Assembly (NCBI RefSeq): GCF_014490555.1
Contig: NZ_CP061032.1
Location: 1,488,001-1,552,000, forward strand
DNA length: 64,000 bases
DNA from: Corynebacterium lujinxingii
Lineage (GTDB): Bacteria > Actinomycetota > Actinomycetes > Mycobacteriales > Mycobacteriaceae
Direction: 5' to 3'
Position numbers and translations under genes: made by a program. How positions within the stretch are numbered: position 1 is the first letter of the stretch; each line of letters opens with the position of its first letter. The notes beneath the pieces were generated by a model that did not search any database, was not told the DNA's origin, and saw only the letters and a program-made list of their open reading frames with translations. Of the stretch, positions 60,132-64,000 are shown one piece after another.

Positions 60132-62543
60132 CTATGCCGAACGCTCGGCGAGCACCTTCCCGGTCGCGGTGTCGCACTTGGCCAGCTCCGCCGGGGTGCC
60201 GGTGGCGACGATCTGCCCACCCTCGGCGCCGGCGCCCGGGCCCATCTCAATCACGCGGTCCGCTTGCGCGATCACGGAGACATCGTGCTCGACCACGATC
60301 ACGGTCTGACCCGCGTCGACCAGGCTGTTGAGTTCTTGCACCAAAAGTGCAATGTCTGCGGGGTGCAGGCCGGTGGTCGGCTCGTCCAGTAGGTACACCG
60401 TGTGGCCCCGGCGCGAGTTGCGGGAGCGCTGCAACTCCGTGGCCAGCTTGATGCGCTGCGCCTCGCCGCCGGAGAGTTCCGGCGCGCCCTGACCGAGACG
60501 CAGGTAACCCAGCCCCACCGCCTGCAGGGTTTCCACGGCGCGCAGAATCTTGGGCACTCTGGCGAACACGTCCGCGGCTTCGTCGACAGTCAGGTCCAGC
60601 ACCTCCGCGATGGTGAGACCCTCCCAGGTCACCTCGAGGGTCTCGTCGTTGTAGCGCGCGCCGCCGCAGTCGGGGCAGGTGGTGTACGACCCAGGTAGGA
60701 ACACCAGCTCCACCTCGATCTTTCCAGCACCACCGCAGGTCGGGCACTGCCCTTGCTTCACGTTGTAGGAAAAGCGCGACACGGTCCAATTGCGACGTTT
60801 CGCCTCGTCAGTGTTGGCGAAGAGTTTGCGCACGCCGTCGAACAACCCGGTGTACGTGGCGAGCGTCGAGCGCGGCGTGCGCCCGATGGGCTTTTGGGTG
60901 ATCTGCACGACACGGCTCACAGCGTCGAAGCCTTCTTGCTTATCGACGACCCACTCGCCGTCCTGCGCCACCTCATCGTCCTCATCAACAACGGAAGACG
61001 CGGCGTCGCGCAGCACCCCGGCGAGCACCGTGCTGACCAGCGTGGACTTGCCGGAGCCGGACACGCCGGCCACTGCGGTGAATTGCCCCAGCCCAAACGA
61101 GACATCCATGCCGTCGATGGAACGCGCTGAAACACCAGACAAGGTTAGTTCGCCGCTGGCGGTGCGGGGGTCGTCGTTAAGCGACGGCGCCCGGTTCGCC
61201 AACGCTTGTGCAGTGGGTGCGTCGCCGGTGTACTCGCTGGTGGGACCGGAGTAGACAACCTCGCCGCCACGCTCGCCGGCGAGTGGGCCGACGTCGACGA
61301 GCCAGTCGGTCTGGGCGACGAGTTCCATGTCGTGCTCGACAAGCAGAACAGAGTTTCCCGCGTCGATGAAGCGGCGGCAGATATCCAGCACGGCACCGCG
61401 TTCCGACGGGTGCAGGCCGGCCGACGGCTCGTCGAGCACGTACGCCACGCCGAACAGGCCAGAACGCAGCTGAGCCGACAGGCGGATGCGCTGCAGCTCG
61501 CCGGCCGACAACGTCGGGGCCGGACGGTCGAGGCTCAAGTGCGCAAGGCCGAGGTCGAGCGCCGACTGCAGCGCCGGCAGGATCTGCTTGAGCAGCAGGT
61601 CCTCGGCCGAGCCCTCGGAGGGTTCCTGGTCTGCGAGCACGTCGTAGACCTTATCCAGCGGTAGCGCACCGAGTTCGTCGATCGGCATGCCAGCGTAGGT
61701 GACCTTGAGCGCCTCCGGGTTGAGACGACGGCCGTGGCAGGTCTCGCACACGCGCGACTCCATGTAGGACAGCACGCGTTTGCGCAGGGTGTCGGAGTTC
61801 GTCTCCGCGAGTGTCTTGGTCAGGTACGACTCCACGGAGCGCCACGTGCCCTTGTAGTTGCGCTGAATCTGGTCCTCGCCGCGCAGGGGCTTGACGGTGA
61901 CCACGGGGCGCTCGTCGGTAAACAGGATCCAGTCGCGGTCCTTCTTCGGCAGATCCTGCCAGGGCGAGTCGAGGTCGTAGCCCAGCGTGGCCAGGATGTC
62001 GTGGAAGTTCTTTCCGGCCCACGCACCCGGCCAGGCCTGAATCGCGCCGTCTTCGATTGATAGCGACGGATCCGGCACCATCGATGCTTCGGTCGGCTCG
62101 TGCACCACACCGGTGCCCTGGCAGGTCGGACACATGCCCTCGGGCGTGTTTGGGGAGAACGAGTCGGAGTACAGCCCCTTCGGGTTGTCGCCGGAGCGCG
62201 AGTACAGCAGACGGATACTGTTGGACAGCGCCGAGACGGTGCCCACGGTGGAGCGCGCCCCGCCGCCGGAGGTGGACTGTTCCAGCGCCACGGTCGGCGG
62301 CAGCCCCTCGACCGAGCCGACCTGGGGGTCCACCGCGGAGCCGATGAGGCGGCGGGCGAACGGCGCCACCGATTCGAGGTAGCGGCGCTGTCCTTCGCCG
62401 TGGATGGTGCCGAAGGCGAGCGACGACTTACCCGAGCCGGACACACCCGTCACCGCGACGAGCGTGCCGCGCGGGATGTCCACATCCACGTTGCGGAGGT
62501 TGTGCAGGTGGGCGTCGCGGACTTGGATTCCAGTTTCAGGCAT
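60132..62543 (-). CDS. UvrA-like ABC ATPase (class II, no UvrB-binding domain)
   Basis: DNA-damage-type ABC protein of the UvrA family, 803 residues against about 950 for UvrA. Both ATPase halves are complete: GVSGSGKSSLAF and LSAGELQRIRL; GVSGSGKSTLVSTVL and LSGGEAQRIKLATEL. Zinc motifs CPTCQGTG, CETCHGRRL and CPTCGGAG ... CPDCGG are present. The region that in UvrA contains the UvrB-binding domain is replaced by a short linker after the first Walker A, so it probably does not act in the UvrABC pathway; drug-resistance UvrA2/DrrC proteins look similar. TACGCT (minus strand, 62551-62556) ends 7 nt before the ATG. Confidence 0.9.
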   Translation of the reverse strand: MPETGIQVRDAHLHNLRNVDVDIPRGTLVAVTGVSGSGKSSLAFGTIHGEGQRRYLESVAPFARRLIGSAVDPQVGSVEGLPPTVALEQSTSGGGARSTVGTVSALSNSIRLLYSRSGDNPKGLYSDSFSPNTPEGMCPTCQGTGVVHEPTEASMVPDPSLSIEDGAIQAWPGAWAGKNFHDILATLGYDLDSPWQDLPKKDRDWILFTDERPVVTVKPLRGEDQIQRNYKGTWRSVESYLTKTLAETNSDTLRKRVLSYMESRVCETCHGRRLNPEALKVTYAGMPIDELGALPLDKVYDVLADQEPSEGSAEDLLLKQILPALQSALDLGLAHLSLDRPAPTLSAGELQRIRLSAQLRSGLFGVAYVLDEPSAGLHPSERGAVLDICRRFIDAGNSVLLVEHDMELVAQTDWLVDVGPLAGERGGEVVYSGPTSEYTGDAPTAQALANRAPSLNDDPRTASGELTLSGVSARSIDGMDVSFGLGQFTAVAGVSGSGKSTLVSTVLAGVLRDAASSVVDEDDEVAQDGEWVVDKQEGFDAVSRVVQITQKPIGRTPRSTLATYTGLFDGVRKLFANTDEAKRRNWTVSRFSYNVKQGQCPTCGGAGKIEVELVFLPGSYTTCPDCGGARYNDETLEVTWEGLTIAEVLDLTVDEAADVFARVPKILRAVETLQAVGLGYLRLGQGAPELSGGEAQRIKLATELQRSRNSRRGHTVYLLDEPTTGLHPADIALLVQELNSLVDAGQTVIVVEHDVSVIAQADRVIEMGPGAGAEGGQIVATGTPAELAKCDTATGKVLAERSA

Positions 62544-62561
62544 GCCCACCAGCGTAACCAT

Positions 62562-63986
62562 TTACGCGCGACGCGTGCTCTCCCCGAGTTGGTGCACGTG
62601 AATCGTGTTCGTCGTACCCGCGATGCCCGGCGGGGTTCCGGCGACCATCACCATGGTGTCGTTTTCTTCGTACTGCTCCATCGCGAGCAGTTGCTTATCG
62701 ACGACCTTGATCATGTCGTCGGTGTTATGCACCTCGTCGCAAAGAAATGTCTCCGCGCCCCACGTCATCGCGAGTTGCGAGCGCACCTGCTGCACCGGGG
62801 TGAACACGAGCAGCGGCAGGTCCGGATGGAGACGCGCCACGCGGCGGGCCGTGTCGCCGGAGGTGGTGAACGTGACAATCGCGCGAGCGTTGAGGCGCTG
62901 CGCAATGTCGTTGGCGGAGTACGACACCACGCCACGCTTCGTGCGCGGGATGTGGTTCAGCGGCGGCACGCTGCCCATCTGCTCCGCCGAGCGCACGATG
63001 CGGCTCATGGTGCGCACCACGTTGTGCGGATCTACGCCGACCGACGTCTCGCCGGAGAGCATCACGGCGTCCGCGCCGTCGAGCACCGCGTTGGCCACGT
63101 CGGAGGCCTCCGCGCGCGTCGGGCGCGAGTTCTCGATCATGGAGTCGAGCATTTGCGTAGCGACGATCACCGGCTTCGCATTCTCACGCGCAATCTGGAT
63201 CACGCGCTTCTGCACCGCCGGCACCTGCTCGAGCGGGATCTCCACGCCCAAGTCGCCGCGCGCAACCATGACGGCGTCGAACGCCAGCACGATCGATTCG
63301 AGCGCGTCGACGGCCTCTGGCTTTTCCAGCTTTGCTACGACCGGCACACGCCTGCCGACCTCATCCATGATTTCGTGGACCTGCTCCACATCCGCCGGGG
63401 AGCGGACAAACGACAGCGCAATGATGTCCACGCCGAGCTTGAGGGCGAAACGCAGGTCTTCCTTGTCCTTCTCGCTCAGCGCCGGGACGGAGATGTCCAT
63501 GCCGGGCAGCGAGACGCCCTTGTTGTTTGACACCGGGCCGCCCTCGGTGACCTTGCAGACCACGTCGTTGCCGTCGACCTCGGTGCAGACGAGGCCGACC
63601 TTGCCGTCGTCGACAAGCAAACGGTCCCCCGGCTTCGCGTCCGCTGCCAGCTGCTTGTAGGTGGTGGACACGCGGTCGTGGGTGCCCTCGATGTCGTCGA
63701 CGGTAATGCGGACGGTCTCGCCGGTCTCCCAGTAGGTCTTGCCGTCGCCTTCGAAGCGGCCGAGGCGGATCTTCGGGCCCTGCAGGTCGGCCAGGATGCC
63801 GACTGCGTGGCCGGTCTCGTCTGTGGCCTCGCGCACCCACTGGTAGTTCTTCTCGTGGTCCGGGTAGTCGCCGTGCGAGAAGTTCAGACGCGCGACGTCC
63901 ATGCCGTCGCGCACCAGCCCCAGGATCGCCTCCTTGCTGGCCACAGCCGGGCCGAGGGTGCAGACGATCTTTGTTTTCCTATCCAC
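62562..63986 (-). CDS. pyk: pyruvate kinase
   Basis: Last step of glycolysis: PEP + ADP to pyruvate + ATP. 474 residues with KIVCTLGPAVASKEAI, the active-site ARLNFSHGDYPDHE, MVARGDLGVEIP, ATQMLDSMIE and SGETSVGVDPHNVVRTMS. The GTG at 63986 starts like other corynebacterial Pyk (VDRKTKIVC) and has a GAGG box about 9 nt upstream; a TTG at 63995 is the alternative. The promoter is beyond the right edge. The UvrA-like gene lies 18 bp downstream on the same strand but has its own -10. Confidence 0.97.
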   Translation of the reverse strand: MDRKTKIVCTLGPAVASKEAILGLVRDGMDVARLNFSHGDYPDHEKNYQWVREATDETGHAVGILADLQGPKIRLGRFEGDGKTYWETGETVRITVDDIEGTHDRVSTTYKQLAADAKPGDRLLVDDGKVGLVCTEVDGNDVVCKVTEGGPVSNNKGVSLPGMDISVPALSEKDKEDLRFALKLGVDIIALSFVRSPADVEQVHEIMDEVGRRVPVVAKLEKPEAVDALESIVLAFDAVMVARGDLGVEIPLEQVPAVQKRVIQIARENAKPVIVATQMLDSMIENSRPTRAEASDVANAVLDGADAVMLSGETSVGVDPHNVVRTMSRIVRSAEQMGSVPPLNHIPRTKRGVVSYSANDIAQRLNARAIVTFTTSGDTARRVARLHPDLPLLVFTPVQQVRSQLAMTWGAETFLCDEVHNTDDMIKVVDKQLLAMEQYEENDTMVMVAGTPPGIAGTTNTIHVHQLGESTRRA

Positions 63987-64000
63987 GTGTTCCAACCTCA

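Noticed and set aside
62100..63530. 476-codon plus-strand frame opposite the UvrA-like and pyk genes
   Set aside because: Composition typical of an antisense frame and no family motif; both minus-strand genes are certain.
1..64000. tRNA, rRNA, riboswitch, insertion sequence or prophage genes
   Set aside because: I looked for T-loop signatures, transposase or integrase motifs and terminal repeats. The only recombinase is XerC, a core gene. A covariance-model scan could still find a small RNA I cannot see.

Overview
The window is a gene-dense, high-GC stretch of a Corynebacterium chromosome (order Mycobacteriales). The evidence is gene content and order: mqo, hydrolase, mycothione reductase, small secreted proteins, map, a lipoprotein PBP, ispG, an M50 protease and dxr, then rlmN-cdsA-frr, pyrH, tsf-rpsB, xerC-dprA-comM-yraN, lepB-rnhB, rplS, trmD-rimM, rpsP, ffh, ftsY, smc, mutM-rnc, and sepIVA. 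The mycothiol enzyme and the SepIVA-like divisome protein are actinobacterial hallmarks. The species cannot be named from the window. It looks like ordinary core chromosome. I found no insertion sequence, prophage, CRISPR array, tRNA or rRNA.

Layout. 1-8153: partial rRNA-methyltransferase-like gene, SUMT, SelO, mqo, a hydrolase, mtr and a tandem pair of small secreted proteins. 8289-14629 (minus strand): methionine aminopeptidase, a class B PBP, and two MEP isoprenoid genes (ispG, dxr) flanking an M50 site-2 protease. 14826-22003: DUF2631 protein, rlmN-cdsA-frr, an amidase, and translation genes pyrH, tsf, rpsB. 22316-27155: M23 peptidase, then xerC, dprA, comM, yraN, DUF2469. 27152-33648: rnhB-lepB, rplS, tex-trmD-rimM, rpsP. 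33991-36195: a membrane acyltransferase with an SGNH domain. 36192-43679: SRP machinery (ffh, ftsY), a small lipoprotein, smc, acylphosphatase. 43698-50017: AGCS transporter, flavin reductase, mutM-rnc-DUF177, sepIVA, gdhA. 50127-59738: glycerate kinase, DUF4921, an M20 hydrolase, glycogen phosphorylase, a GNAT enzyme, and folate genes pabAB-pabC. 59739-60131: a gene-free spacer with an array of palindromes. 60132-63986: a UvrA-like ATPase and pyruvate kinase.

How genes work together: protein maturation and export (map, lepB, ffh, ftsY), translation and tRNA/rRNA modification (rpsB, tsf, frr, rplS, rpsP, rimM, trmD, rlmN, rnc), chromosome maintenance and DNA processing (smc, xerC, dprA, comM, mutM, rnhB), isoprenoid and envelope synthesis, and central carbon/nitrogen metabolism (mqo, pyk, gdhA, glgP).

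The signals that ordinary annotation would miss are: (i) five copies of ACTATGC-N4-GCATAGT, partly on a 34-bp period, between convergent genes at 59778-60112; (ii) a dispersed 12-mer TCGTCGNYAAGC, 26 exact matches found by eye, several opening a CGTCG-NTAAG-CGACG hairpin; (iii) at least 19 genes whose likely -10 hexamer ends 6-8 nt before the start codon, implying leaderless mRNAs, including three divergent pairs only 24-31 bp apart.
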